The notes under the pieces were generated by a model. The model ran no database searches. It saw nothing but the letters and a program-made list of their open reading frames with translations, and was not told the origin of the DNA. A program made the position numbers and the translations under genes. A DNA stretch of 56,247 nt from contig CAUQGB010000003.1 of assembly GCA_963517825.1 (NCBI GenBank), forward strand, positions 1 to 56,247, given 5' to 3'. This document shows, in pieces, positions 17,095 to 26,810 of the stretch. Positions within the stretch are counted from its first letter, which is position 1. Every line of letters starts with the position of its first letter. Source of the DNA: Nanogingivalis sp963517825 (GTDB lineage: Bacteria; Patescibacteriota; Saccharimonadia; Saccharimonadales; Saccharimonadaceae).

Positions 17095-18059
17095 ATTTTA
17101 ATCTCCTGCATTGGCATCGAGTGAAGCTCGGTATTTTTATATAAAATTCCTTTTTTTGCACCCATATATTGGATTACAGATGTCGAATTCGCGCTAGCAA
17201 ATAGAATACTCTGCTTAATGTCGGCACCTTGAGCCCACTGGCTAACAAAGCCCGAGCCAAATGCATCGCCAGCACCAGTTCTATCTAGTGACGGCACGTC
17301 CTCATACATTCCGGCGCGGATAATTTTACCGTTCGAAGCAACCCAAACACCGTTTGCTCCATCCGTCAAAATTACAACTTCCACAAAACTACAAGCATGT
17401 TGAACTAGCTCTTCAGCAGAAACTCCCTCAAAAATTAAACTTGCTTCCTCTTTATTTACAATTAAAATTTCAACATCTTGAAGCAGAGTTCGAACTTTTT
17501 CAGGCTCTTGAAGTTCTTTCCTGCCAGGATTCCACGCTATTTTCGCACCCTTTTTTATAGCTTCTTTAAAAATTTTCAGGAGCGCATCAAACCTACCGGC
17601 TAAGTTCGAAACATAAATCCAATCAAATTCACCATATTTTAATTCAAAATTTTCAGCGTAGACATGTTCCGAGGCACCACGATAAGTTAAAATTGTTCGT
17701 TCACCATTTGGCGCTAAAATAATAGTTGAATAATCTGTATTAAATCTTTTCGAAAATTCAACACGCGAAGTATCAATGGATTCTTCATCAAGCATTTTTA
17801 AAATTTGTTCGCCCGAAGAATCCTCTCCAACCACGCCCATAAAACTTGAAATCAAACCTTGCCTCGAAAAAGTTGTTGCAGCGTTAGTAGCACCACCACC
17901 ACTCGAAATATCAATATTTTGAATATCAATTTTCGAACCGAGCTGGAATTCAACTACATCTTGGTTCTCTGCCATTGAAATCAAACGAAATTCAGGTGAA
18001 TTACTCAAAAAAACATCCTGAGTAGCCGCTCCAATTGAAAGAATTTTTGGCAAATTCAC
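17091..18059 (-). CDS. PfkB-family carbohydrate/nucleoside kinase
   Basis: 322 aa. PfkB signature 1 region is SGGGATNAATTFSRQG and signature 2 is DRTGAGDAFGSGF, which carries the catalytic Asp and anion hole. Members phosphorylate ribose, fructose, adenosine or similar; specificity is not decidable here. Position after rpiB and rpe suggests a pentose or nucleoside substrate (inference). Three nt separate it from rpe. Confidence 0.9.
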   Translation of the reverse strand: MNLPKILSIGAATQDVFLSNSPEFRLISMAENQDVVEFQLGSKIDIQNIDISSGGGATNAATTFSRQGLISSFMGVVGEDSSGEQILKMLDEESIDTSRVEFSKRFNTDYSTIILAPNGERTILTYRGASEHVYAENFELKYGEFDWIYVSNLAGRFDALLKIFKEAIKKGAKIAWNPGRKELQEPEKVRTLLQDVEILIVNKEEASLIFEGVSAEELVQHACSFVEVVILTDGANGVWVASNGKIIRAGMYEDVPSLDRTGAGDAFGSGFVSQWAQGADIKQSILFASANSTSVIQYMGAKKGILYKNTELHSMPMQEIKI

Positions 18060-18061
18060 TT

Positions 18062-18709
18062 TTAAATTGCCCCTTTTCGGTTAATCTCAGCCTCCATCTG
18101 CTTGTAGCTTTGTTCAGGATTTTGTGAATTCATAATTGCTGAGCCAACATTTACGACATCAACACCAGATTGCGTCAAATTAAAAATATTCGAAAGATTA
18201 GCTCCGCCATCCCAGCCAATCTCAACATTGCTGTTAATCTCTTTAATTAAGCGGATCTTCTCAAGCTGCATCATGCTTGCACGACCACCCATTTCGCCCA
18301 AATTTCCGCTAAAAATCAAAATATGCTCAGCCGCTTGAATTGCTGGCGCGACAGTTTCTGGAACCGTTGAACGAAGCAAAGCTAAACCAGGTTTAATCAT
18401 TGTTTCATTTTTAAGCCTTTCGAAAATTGGCACTAAATCTTCCTCAACTTCGGCATGAAAAATAACCATATTCGGGTTAAGTTGAATAATTGTATCAATA
18501 TGTTCGCTTGGGCGAGCGACCATCATATGAATATCGACCTTCCATTCTTGAGGCCACCAAATTTGCGTTTCGGGTAACGTTAAATTAGGCGCAAATTCGC
18601 CATCTGTCACATCAATATGAACCCTCTCAGCAAAAGGAAAAATCGTCTCAACCTGAGCTTTATATTCATCTGGATTGGTTGCTAAAATTGCTGGTGTTAT
18701 TATCGACAT
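18062..18709 (-). CDS. rpe: ribulose-phosphate 3-epimerase (divergent)
   Basis: 215-aa TIM-barrel enzyme. Family elements: ILATNPDEY, HIDVTDGEF (metal-binding His and catalytic Asp), HMMVARP, and IGWDGGANLSNI (phosphate/metal site). It interconverts ribulose-5-P and xylulose-5-P. The sequence is more divergent than usual around the central loop, but the catalytic DG and DGG positions are kept. It directly abuts rpiB. Confidence 0.85.
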   Translation of the reverse strand: MSIITPAILATNPDEYKAQVETIFPFAERVHIDVTDGEFAPNLTLPETQIWWPQEWKVDIHMMVARPSEHIDTIIQLNPNMVIFHAEVEEDLVPIFERLKNETMIKPGLALLRSTVPETVAPAIQAAEHILIFSGNLGEMGGRASMMQLEKIRLIKEINSNVEIGWDGGANLSNIFNLTQSGVDVVNVGSAIMNSQNPEQSYKQMEAEINRKGAI

Positions 18710-19165
18710 CTATACCTCATCAATCTGTTTATTTCTTCTTACAAATCTTGGAGCAGCTGCAAATGGAGTTTTTAGCCAAACATCAACTGTTTCTTTCCAC
18801 TTAGCTTCAGCTTCATCTTTATCAAAAACTCGAGCCGGCAAACAAATCACATTGCTATCATTATCATTGCGAGTCCATTTAGCCTCTTCCGATTCCCAAA
18901 CAACAGATGCACGGATACCTTTAAAACGATTCGCTGCCATTCCCATTCCTTGAGCGCCACCACAAATCAAAATTGCTCTTGGATCATATTTTTCATTGGC
19001 TCGTATTTTCGAAACCGCCACACGAGCGAATTCAGGAAAATCATCATTTGGGTCATATTCAAAACCACCGATATCTTCGACATCATATCCACCCTCTTTT
19101 AAGTATTTAAAAACTTTCTCTTTTAAGTAAAAACCTCTGTGGTCTGCGCCAAGAAAAATCTTCAC
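18710..19165 (-). CDS. rpiB: ribose-5-phosphate isomerase B family protein
   Basis: 151 aa. The N-terminus FLGADHRGFYLKEKV and loop CGGAQGMGMAANRFKGIRAS match RpiB/LacAB (CGTGxGxxIAANK...GIRAA). It interconverts ribose-5-P and ribulose-5-P. The usual CGT is CGG here, but the cysteine stays. It forms a non-oxidative pentose phosphate pair with the adjacent rpe. Confidence 0.88.
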   Translation of the reverse strand: MKIFLGADHRGFYLKEKVFKYLKEGGYDVEDIGGFEYDPNDDFPEFARVAVSKIRANEKYDPRAILICGGAQGMGMAANRFKGIRASVVWESEEAKWTRNDNDSNVICLPARVFDKDEAEAKWKETVDVWLKTPFAAAPRFVRRNKQIDEV

Positions 19166-19173
19166 ATCACTCC

Positions 19174-20181
<1,008 letters not shown>

Positions 20182-20292
20182 TTCGTCTCCTTTTTTATTA
20201 AATTTCCTAAATCTATTTTAACATAAACGCTTTCAAAAATCTAGAATTAAAATCGTTGACTTTTGATTAAGCTTATGCTATTAATTGTTGTG

Positions 20293-20332
20293 TTGACATA
20301 AAAAATCAGCAAATAGTATATTTCAAGGAGGA
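20293..20332 (+). promoter_or_regulatory. promoter and ribosome site of decayed module 2
   Basis: TTGACA (20293-20298), an 18-nt spacer and TATATT (20317-20322), immediately followed by AAGGAGG. The -10 and the ribosome site are fused together, as if the leader between them was deleted. Confidence 0.6.
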
Positions 20333-20335
20333 TTT

Positions 20336-20590
20336 TCGAACAGAAATCAGATGATTAGTGTGTGGGCTCGCATTAAAGTCGACCAATCGGAATAGACACA
20401 TTAGTGGAATAATAAAGAAAACAACCAATATGAGTGGAGATAGGACACTCAAGGTAAAAAATGGAAAGCCGATGTAGGTGTAAATGGCACGCTTCAATCA
20501 TGGGCTATAAATGCCCACGGTTTCAACTGGACATATCGGCAAGGCGACAATATACCAATCTGGGTAAATCAGGGAGGTCATTACGGTTAG
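20336..20590 (+). pseudogene. decayed paralogue of the secreted peptide (module 2)
   Basis: The frame from 20336 to TAG 20588-20590 aligns with the module 1 peptide: NRNQMISVWARI against NRRPIVDMWVEV, VGVNGTLQSW against VGVGGTPQRW, WTYRQG against WNYNQG. The start codon and signal peptide are missing. In-frame TAG codons occur at 20393, 20402 and 20441. The first stop falls exactly at the position of the first stop of module 1 (18 residues after the shared Asn-Arg). Several other stops lie one base from sense codons. Apart from one two-codon length difference relative to module 1, the frame is kept. Confidence 0.75.
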
Positions 20591-20625
20591 AGAACGGTTC
20601 TTCCTCGCTCCTAACAAAATAGTCC

Positions 20626-20653
20626 TGAGTAAGACTTAAAATTACTCATTTTT
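20626..20653 (+). terminator. hairpin between peptide remnant and partner gene
   Basis: TGAGTAA (20626-20632) pairs with TTACTCA (20642-20648), followed by TTTTT. It is the better-formed counterpart of the element at 12945. Confidence 0.65.
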
Positions 20654-20670
20654 AACATAAAGGAGAATAT

Positions 20671-20862
20671 ATGAAAAAGCCACAAAGTAAAAAAGATATT
20701 GTAATTATTTCATCAATAATGTTAGCTTTTATATGGTTAACTATATTAACTGGATTATTTATTTGGCACTACAAAGGCTCTGAAGAGAATTATTGGAATA
20801 CGATGGTTGAAATATATAGTAACAGAGATAAAATAATAAAACTTGAAGAAAAAAATAAGTAA
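20671..20862 (+). CDS. 63-aa single-pass membrane protein, partner in module 2
   Basis: An AAGGAGA site lies 5-6 nt before the ATG. Lys-rich N-terminus, one transmembrane helix (IVIISSIMLAFIWLTILTGL), then a charged tail ending in DKIIKLEEKNK. Same size class, topology and place as the 57-aa protein of module 1, with little residue identity apart from MKK and the Glu/Lys tail. It is intact although its peptide partner is dead, which would fit retained immunity (inference). Confidence 0.7.
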   Translation: MKKPQSKKDIVIISSIMLAFIWLTILTGLFIWHYKGSEENYWNTMVEIYSNRDKIIKLEEKNK

Positions 20863-20873
20863 AAATCTTTAGC

Positions 20874-20902
20874 AAAAAAGACATTCACCCGAACGTCTTT
20901 TT
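20874..20902. terminator. intrinsic terminator
   Basis: AAAAAGAC/GTCTTTTT stem between the membrane-peptide gene and the convergent rel gene. Confidence 0.8.
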
Positions 20903-20909
20903 ATTTTTT

Positions 20910-22466
20910 CTATTTCTCGCTAGATTTTCTTGCTTTAATTGCCTCTGCATTTTTGGTTGGTTCTAAATCACCTCTTTGGCGAAGTTGCGAGCGAAGCTTA
21001 ATTCTCGCGTGCGAAGTTTTCACTAATTCCAGCCAATCAATTTTTGGCTCAGAATTTTTTCGCGTCAAGACTTCAACAACATCACCCTTTTCAAGAGGCT
21101 TATCAAAAGCGTGAATTTTCTCATTAACCCGAAAAGCATAAGCATGTTTACCAATATCGCTATGCACCATATAGGCAAAATCAAGTGGCAATGCACCCTC
21201 TGGTAGATTATAAATATCGCCCTTTGGTGAATAAACAAAAATTCTATCGCCAAAAATATCAATCTGAAGCTGCTCTGGGTCAATTTCCTCACCATCTCTT
21301 AAGCGTTGCGCCACATCTTGGAGCTGAACAATCCACTGTAATTCGTTTGAAAGCCCGCCGTTGCCTTTAACTTCACTCCGCTTTTTCGAAGTAGCCCCAG
21401 AAATGTAATCTTTACTCGATTTCTGTTCATGATAATGGAAACTCGCCGCCAAACCGCGCTCGGCAAATTCATGCATGTCGCGTGTTCGAATCTGAAACTC
21501 TGCAATTAATTTCGAAGGTGTGATCACAGTCGTATGTAATGATTGATAGCCATTTGGCTTTGGCATTGAAATATAATCTTTGATTCGTTCAATCATTGGT
21601 TTATAAATTGAGTGCAAAATCCCCAAAACACGATAACAATCATCTTTCGAATTTACAATAATCCGCAGAGCCATCAAATCATAAACTCGGTCAATATCAC
21701 CTTTTGTCTTTTTTAATTTTTTATGAAGCGAATAAACACTTTTTACGCGGCCAGAAATTTCAAAATCTAAACCAGCCTTTTTCAATTCTTGCTCAACTTC
21801 TTCTCGAACTTTTCCTAGTTTTCGTGTACTTTTACCGAGACGCTTTCGAATTTCATTTTCAAGCCGTTTATATTCTTTTGGGTTTAAATACAAAAAAGCT
21901 TGCTCTTCCATCTGCATTCGAACTCGCCCCATTCCTAATCGGTCAGCAATTCGTGCAAAAACATCCAAAGTTTCACGGGCAATTTTCTTCTGCTTTTCCG
22001 GCGACATATATTGCAAAGTTTGAACGTTATGCAACCTATCTGCCAATTTAATAATCACTACACGAACATCTTGCCCGACTGCAATCAGTAATTTCGAAAG
22101 ATTATCTTTCGTCTGAGGAAGATATGTTTCGAGATTTCCCATTCCTGCACGCGCCTTCCCAACCTTAGTCACACCATCAACCAAAAAAGCAATATCTTTG
22201 CCGAAATGTTCTTCAATTTCATCTAGTGGTGTTTCCGTATCTTCTACAACGTCGTGCAAAACCCCTGCAATAATCGTATCAATATCCATACCCCATTCAA
22301 CCAAAAAACTTGCAACTTTCAAGGGATGCGTAATATATTCTTCGCCCGATTTTCGCATTTGGCCTTTATGTTTTTCGGTTGCAAAATCAATGGCTTCTTC
22401 TAATTTTTTTATATCTTCTGTAGAGTAAAACGGTTTCGAAATTCTTAAGAGTTCAGCTTTTTCCAT
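20910..22466 (-). CDS. bifunctional (p)ppGpp synthetase/hydrolase, short RelA/SpoT
   Basis: 518 aa. The HD hydrolase domain is intact (ITHPLKVA, LHDVVEDT, KLADRLHNVQTL). The synthetase domain has DLMALRIIV, MPKPNGYQSLHTTV and EFQIRTRDMHEFAE. A TGS domain follows (DRIFVYSPKGDIYNLPEGA). The ACT and zinc-finger domains of long Rel proteins are missing, which is common in reduced genomes. It makes and removes the stringent-response alarmone. Confidence 0.93.
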   Translation of the reverse strand: MEKAELLRISKPFYSTEDIKKLEEAIDFATEKHKGQMRKSGEEYITHPLKVASFLVEWGMDIDTIIAGVLHDVVEDTETPLDEIEEHFGKDIAFLVDGVTKVGKARAGMGNLETYLPQTKDNLSKLLIAVGQDVRVVIIKLADRLHNVQTLQYMSPEKQKKIARETLDVFARIADRLGMGRVRMQMEEQAFLYLNPKEYKRLENEIRKRLGKSTRKLGKVREEVEQELKKAGLDFEISGRVKSVYSLHKKLKKTKGDIDRVYDLMALRIIVNSKDDCYRVLGILHSIYKPMIERIKDYISMPKPNGYQSLHTTVITPSKLIAEFQIRTRDMHEFAERGLAASFHYHEQKSSKDYISGATSKKRSEVKGNGGLSNELQWIVQLQDVAQRLRDGEEIDPEQLQIDIFGDRIFVYSPKGDIYNLPEGALPLDFAYMVHSDIGKHAYAFRVNEKIHAFDKPLEKGDVVEVLTRKNSEPKIDWLELVKTSHARIKLRSQLRQRGDLEPTKNAEAIKARKSSEK

Positions 22467-22509
22467 ATATTAATTATACATAAATTCCCAAAAAAATCAA
22501 TTGTTCCAC

Positions 22510-22538
22510 TTGACTTTTATAGATAAATATTGTAATAT
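22510..22538 (+). promoter_or_regulatory. promoter of the 230-aa orphan gene
   Basis: TTGACT (22510-22515), 17-nt spacer, TAATAT (22533-22538). A strong AGGAGGTGC precedes the ATG. Confidence 0.65.
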
Positions 22539-22598
22539 ATAAAAATACGAAAGTTGAACATTTCAAATTGATTTTCGATTTTTTTAGGAGGTGCTAAC

Positions 22599-23291
22599 AT
22601 GGCACAAGAACCGTTGAGAGAATTAGACAAATTACTGTCTATGTTTAAGGAAATTGCCGCATCTGCGTATGAAGAGCAAAGTCAAAGAATAGATTCGCTC
22701 GAAATGAAAGTAGATAAAATATGTACTTTCATTTTCGAATCACAAAAGCTGACTAACTCTATATTTGCAGTAGAAGAAAACAAGGAGGACTATCAAATAA
22801 TCCAAACCGAAAAACCTTCGGCATTAAAATTTGATCATCTAAAAGCTGATAATTTTGAGGAAAGTAGCCCCATAAAAAAAGACTACACAAGCCGAATAGC
22901 CAACATAAGGAATAGATTTTCAGAACAACACCTTGATATAGTGAAAGAAACTAAAGTTTGTATTTTTAGAAAAAGCAGCAAGCAAAGCTTAACCCATATG
23001 AAAAATACTTATTTACCATTTTTCGCACAAGGCTCTTTAGTGAGAAGTCTATCCTCTAATGATAACACATCTCTCGAATCCATTAAAAGCTGCTTAAGAG
23101 ATGATGGATCTAGATATGTTATCATACCTAAAAAGGAGGCAACAGATAATCTTCTGAAAAATATCAGAAAACTGGATGCAGAAGATTATTTTAGAGTATT
23201 GATTGTACAAACTCATAAACCGATGTATTCAATATTCAACAATATAATCAGCAATAGAATGGAAACTGATAGAAAGAGAAAATCAAAATAA
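22599..23291 (+). CDS. unknown 230-aa soluble protein
   Basis: Not recognised. The N-terminal 55 residues form a probable coiled coil (LRELDKLLSMFKEIAAS, SQRIDSLEMKVDKI). A variable linker follows, then a compact domain with KVCIFRKSSKQSL, SRYVIIPKKEATDNLL and DYFRVLIVQTHKP. The C-terminus is basic (RMETDRKRKSK). There is no signal peptide. It has its own strong promoter, an excellent ribosome site and terminator, and lies alone between rel and ppa, like a cargo gene. Its lower density of TTCGAA motifs suggests a different history (inference). Confidence 0.65.
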   Translation: MAQEPLRELDKLLSMFKEIAASAYEEQSQRIDSLEMKVDKICTFIFESQKLTNSIFAVEENKEDYQIIQTEKPSALKFDHLKADNFEESSPIKKDYTSRIANIRNRFSEQHLDIVKETKVCIFRKSSKQSLTHMKNTYLPFFAQGSLVRSLSSNDNTSLESIKSCLRDDGSRYVIIPKKEATDNLLKNIRKLDAEDYFRVLIVQTHKPMYSIFNNIISNRMETDRKRKSK

Positions 23292-23314
23292 ACTGAGCAA
23301 TATGCTCAGTTTTT
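23291..23314 (+). terminator. intrinsic terminator
   Basis: AACTGAGCA/TGCTCAGTT, 9-bp stem, ATA loop, then T-run. Confidence 0.88.
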
Positions 23315-23356
23315 AATTTATATAATTATATTTACTATCTCAATTCAAATCTATAA

Positions 23357-23887
23357 TTATTTTTCATTCCAGCGAGTGATTGATTCCGCAATAACTTCTT
23401 TTGCTTCTTCGATATCACCAAATTTTTCAACCTTAGTTGTGCCAGCTTTTTTCAAATCTTTATAGTGATTAAAGTGGAATTCAATCTGTTTGATAAGTTG
23501 CTCTGGCAAATCTGCCAAAGTTTTATATGCATTACCAGTATCGCGATCATCTGCTGGGACAGCAATAATTTTATCATCAACTTCACCATCATCAACGAAT
23601 TTCATCACACCAAGAATTCGTGCTTCCAAGAAAATTCCAGTCGTAAGCGGATCATTCGTGATAAGCAAAACATCCAATTCGTCGCCATCTTCATCAAGAG
23701 TTTGTGGAATAAATCCATAATTTGTAGGTTTCGCAAAAACTTTTGGTTCCACACGATCTAGTTGCATCACAGCTAATTCGCGATTCCATTCAATTTTATG
23801 AGTTGAGCCAGTAGGAATTTCAACCACAACATTAATAATTCCGTCTTGATAATTTCCAGGTGTTAAAATTTTATTAAAATCAGCCAT
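23357..23887 (-). CDS. ppa: inorganic pyrophosphatase, family I
   Basis: 176 aa. Signature DEDGDELDVLLI supplies the metal-binding aspartates, with KPTNYGFIPQT and VPADDRD also present. It hydrolyses pyrophosphate from biosynthetic reactions in the cytoplasm. Length is normal for a bacterial hexameric enzyme. Confidence 0.95.
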   Translation of the reverse strand: MADFNKILTPGNYQDGIINVVVEIPTGSTHKIEWNRELAVMQLDRVEPKVFAKPTNYGFIPQTLDEDGDELDVLLITNDPLTTGIFLEARILGVMKFVDDGEVDDKIIAVPADDRDTGNAYKTLADLPEQLIKQIEFHFNHYKDLKKAGTTKVEKFGDIEEAKEVIAESITRWNEK

Positions 23888-23954
23888 ATTTTCCTTTCTT
23901 TTATTTCTCTAATTTTAACAAAAAAATAACTTGTTTTCAAGATCTAGCCGTATA

Positions 23955-23983
23955 TTGACATAAAAAGATATATATGATATAAT
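23955..23983 (+). promoter_or_regulatory. near-perfect promoter of the 139-aa orphan gene
   Basis: TTGACA (23955-23960), 17-nt spacer, TATAAT (23978-23983): full consensus in both boxes. Confidence 0.85.
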
Positions 23984-24014
23984 TTAAAAATCACAAATGA
24001 AGGAGGTCTCAAAA

Positions 24015-24434
24015 ATGAGACTTAAAAACTTAGCACATTTCATTGGTATTATCAGAGGAGATTTTATCGAACTACGCGACTACGACGATATTCAAGATCT
24101 ACAAGATGGGACTAAGATTATTATTTTTACACCCACTTTAGAAGAACAAAAAGCATTCAAAAAATTAATCGTAATATTCAAAATCGCAATGTTCAAAATC
24201 GCAATGTTCGAAGGCTTAACTCAATCCAAGCTGCAATCCGAGATTAATCGTTTCGAAAGAATTCCAAACTTTTTCGAACCAGACTTTTTAAAAAACTTAG
24301 GAATGTCTCGTCAAACCCGAATTACTAAAAAATCTGGAAAGAACGAAATTCTATCCAAAAAATATCGTACTCAGGTTGTTAGCCCTAAAAAAAATCTCCG
24401 CTCGCAAAAAATACCAATGGCATCAAAAAAATAA
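24015..24434 (+). CDS. unknown basic 139-aa protein with internal tandem repeat
   Basis: The start at 24015 is chosen because GAAGGAGGTCTC lies 7 nt upstream; an in-frame ATG at 23997 precedes the ribosome site. The first half has mixed strands (FIGIIRGDFIELRDYDDI, TKIIIFTPTLEEQ). The second half is strongly basic (RQTRITKKSGKNE, SPKKNLRSQKI), suggesting nucleic-acid contact. A 15-nt direct repeat (24177-24191 and 24192-24206) duplicates FKIAM. No family was recognised. Strong promoter and ribosome site imply high expression. Confidence 0.65.
   Translation: MRLKNLAHFIGIIRGDFIELRDYDDIQDLQDGTKIIIFTPTLEEQKAFKKLIVIFKIAMFKIAMFEGLTQSKLQSEINRFERIPNFFEPDFLKNLGMSRQTRITKKSGKNEILSKKYRTQVVSPKKNLRSQKIPMASKK
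24177..24206 (+). repeat. 15-bp perfect tandem duplication inside the 139-aa gene
   Basis: Unit TTCAAAATCGCAATG twice in a row, in frame (FKIAM-FKIAM). Confidence 0.95.
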
Positions 24435-24458
24435 AAGAGAGCAGATATTTGCTCTCTT
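24435..24458. terminator. intrinsic terminator
   Basis: AAGAGAGC/GCTCTCTT stem between the convergent 139-aa gene and the PIN-TRAM gene. Confidence 0.8.
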
Positions 24459-25413
24459 ATTCTTTATTCGCAAGTTCAACCAAACTCGCTTCCATTGATT
24501 TTTGTGTTCGGCGACGAGTTTGAGTTTTAGTTTTTTGGCTTTTTTTCTTAGTCTTTGATGTATTTTTTGCGCTCGGTTTTGCTTTGATCGCCTTTTTATT
24601 CTTTTTACTTCGAGATTCAACATTATCTTTTTTCGAAACTTCTACTTGTGTATTTTGCGCAGGCCTTTCGACTTTCGAACTTTTCACGGCACGACCCTTA
24701 CTTTTCGTATTTTCGATTTTTGCTTTTTTAACGCCCACCGGTCGCGCAAACATCATTTTTCCTGCAGCAGTCTGAAGTGAACGAATAAATTCCACCTCGC
24801 TAATTGTTCCAATCAAGCTTTCGCCGTTTTCAACAACAACCATTGTACCATCAGGTAAATGTCCAATACCTTGCTTTTTCTCATTACCTTTTTGAGTAAT
24901 TTCAAGCATAATTTTTTCGCCCGGTAAATAATCTGCACGAACCGACTGCACTAGCTCATTAATATTTAAAACTTCAATTCCCTCAACTTTTGCAACTTTA
25001 TTCAAGTTGTAATCTGCCGTTAAGATATCAGCATTCATTTTTTTGGCTAGCGAAATCAAACGATTATCTACCCCTTCTGCCGCAGAATTTCCATCCGCCA
25101 AAATGCTTACAGTTATTTTTTCTTCATTTTGAAGAGCCGAAATAATATCCAAACCATATCTTGCACGAACTCGTTTTTCGTCATCACCGCCATCCGCCAA
25201 AATTTGAAGCTCACCAACTACGCTCCGCGGAATCAGAATGTCAAAATTAATAAATCCAGTTCTTGCTACTGCTAAAAATCGGCCATCAATCAAAATTGAT
25301 GTGTCAACTAGTACTTGTTTTTTTGTTTTCGAAATCAACGGTTTATCATTTTTCGAATCAAACCAAATTCCACAAACAATAAATAAAATTAAAAATAGTA
25401 AAAATGTTTCCAT
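24457..25413 (-). CDS. membrane-anchored PIN-TRAM ribonuclease-like protein (YacL type)
   Basis: 318 aa. A short N-terminal hydrophobic helix (FLLFLILFIVCGIWF) precedes a PIN domain (VDTSILIDGRFLAVARTGFI, DILTADYNLNKVA) that keeps the acidic residues of PIN nucleases, then a TRAM RNA-binding domain (LPGEKIMLEITQKGNEKKQGIGHLPDGTMVVVENGE). The last 100 residues are a Lys/Arg/Ser-rich tail, longer than in Bacillus YacL relatives. Bacterial homologues have four membrane helices; here only one. Probable RNA processing role at the membrane. It sits 8 nt behind radA, the usual neighbour. Confidence 0.85.
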   Translation of the reverse strand: METFLLFLILFIVCGIWFDSKNDKPLISKTKKQVLVDTSILIDGRFLAVARTGFINFDILIPRSVVGELQILADGGDDEKRVRARYGLDIISALQNEEKITVSILADGNSAAEGVDNRLISLAKKMNADILTADYNLNKVAKVEGIEVLNINELVQSVRADYLPGEKIMLEITQKGNEKKQGIGHLPDGTMVVVENGESLIGTISEVEFIRSLQTAAGKMMFARPVGVKKAKIENTKSKGRAVKSSKVERPAQNTQVEVSKKDNVESRSKKNKKAIKAKPSAKNTSKTKKKSQKTKTQTRRRTQKSMEASLVELANKE

Positions 25414-25421
25414 ACTTTCCT

Positions 25422-26774
25422 TTATTGTAAATATTTAATTAAAGCTTCTCGCAAATCGCGAACAGATGTCACAATACTATCTTTCGAAGAATTTTTTGGA
25501 GCAAGAACATTGTTAAATCCAAGTTTCTTTGCTTCAGAGATTCTTCTTTCAGCCTGAATCACTGTTCGAATTTCACCGCCCAAGCCAACTTCACCAAAAA
25601 CTACTACACCATCAGAGAGTTTTCGCTTTGCGGCGGCCGAAGCGATCGCCATCGTAACAGCCAAGTCGGCCGCTCGGTCATCAAGTTTTAACCCACCAAC
25701 CACATTTATGTGAATATCTTTATCACTTAGATCAAGTTTAGTTCGTCGCTGAAGAACTGCGATCAATAAATTGAGGCGATTTATATCAAATCCGCTGGCT
25801 GCTCGCTTTGGATACCCAAAATTTGAGGTTGTCACTAAAGCCTGAATCTCAACCAAAATCGGGCGAGTTCCCTCTAGAGTTGCCATAATTATCGAGCCAT
25901 CCGTATTTTGGCGCTCAGCTAAAAGCGCCGCCGAAGGGTTTTCTACAATTCTTAAACCGTTATCAACCATTTCGAAAATCGCCGCCTCACTAGTTGAACC
26001 ATAGCGATTTTTAACTGCACGCACAACTTTAAAGCCACCATATCGGTCACCTTCGAAGTTTAAAACTACATCAACTAGATGCTCAAGTGTTTTTGGCCCA
26101 GCGATTGAACCTTCTTTTGTAATATGACCAACCAGAATAACAGCCGTTCCAGAACTTTTTGCTGCTTGAATTATTAAATTAGAAGAATTCGTAATTTGCG
26201 AAACTGTTCCCGGTGCGCTCGAAATTTCTTCCATCGCCAAAGTCTGAATTGAATCAATAATCACTAGATCAAAACCACTCTCACGAATTGTTGCTGAAAT
26301 ATCATCAGCTGAAGTTGAGGCAGCAAATTTAAGATTTTTAGCTTCAGAAGAACCAAGCCTTTTTGCGCGTAATGCTACTTGTTCTGCTGATTCTTCGCCT
26401 GAAACATACAAAACATTTTTCGAACCAGCAATAAAAGCTGAGATCTGCATTAAGAGCGTAGATTTTCCGATTCCAGGCTGTCCCGCAATCAAAAGCACTC
26501 CTGCTGGCAAAATTCCACCACCTAAAACAATATCAAGATCTCTTATACCGCTCGAGATCCTTTCTTGTTTTTTTTCAGAAATAACTTCGTTCAAATCTTG
26601 CACATTCAAAATACGACCAGTTTTCGCACCTTTGCTGATTGCGTTTCTTCCTAAAGCCTCTTCAACTTGCTCAACCAAGGTATTCCAATGACCACAGTTT
26701 TCACATTTTCCCGACCATTTAGGATAAGAAGCTCCACAGTTTTGACATACAAATTTTGTTTTAAACTTCGCCAC
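25422..26774 (-). CDS. radA: DNA repair protein RadA/Sms
   Basis: 450 aa. A four-Cys zinc finger (CQNCGASYPKWSGKCENCG) is followed by a RecA-like ATPase with Walker A GQPGIGKST and Walker B LVIIDSIQT, the RadA-specific KNRYG motif, and a Lon-like C-terminal domain (NVVGGLKLDDRAADLA). RadA is a branch-migrating helicase in recombination and, in competent bacteria, in integrating transforming DNA. Confidence 0.96.
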   Translation of the reverse strand: MAKFKTKFVCQNCGASYPKWSGKCENCGHWNTLVEQVEEALGRNAISKGAKTGRILNVQDLNEVISEKKQERISSGIRDLDIVLGGGILPAGVLLIAGQPGIGKSTLLMQISAFIAGSKNVLYVSGEESAEQVALRAKRLGSSEAKNLKFAASTSADDISATIRESGFDLVIIDSIQTLAMEEISSAPGTVSQITNSSNLIIQAAKSSGTAVILVGHITKEGSIAGPKTLEHLVDVVLNFEGDRYGGFKVVRAVKNRYGSTSEAAIFEMVDNGLRIVENPSAALLAERQNTDGSIIMATLEGTRPILVEIQALVTTSNFGYPKRAASGFDINRLNLLIAVLQRRTKLDLSDKDIHINVVGGLKLDDRAADLAVTMAIASAAAKRKLSDGVVVFGEVGLGGEIRTVIQAERRISEAKKLGFNNVLAPKNSSKDSIVTSVRDLREALIKYLQ

Positions 26775-26810
26775 AACTAATATTTTATCACAATAATTTT
26801 TTTTTGAAAA

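Noticed and set aside
20336..20590. Short ORF from ATG 20351 as a real small gene
   Set aside because: It is 22 nt from the ribosome site, lacks a signal peptide and stops after 14 codons; homology to module 1 shows it is a remnant.
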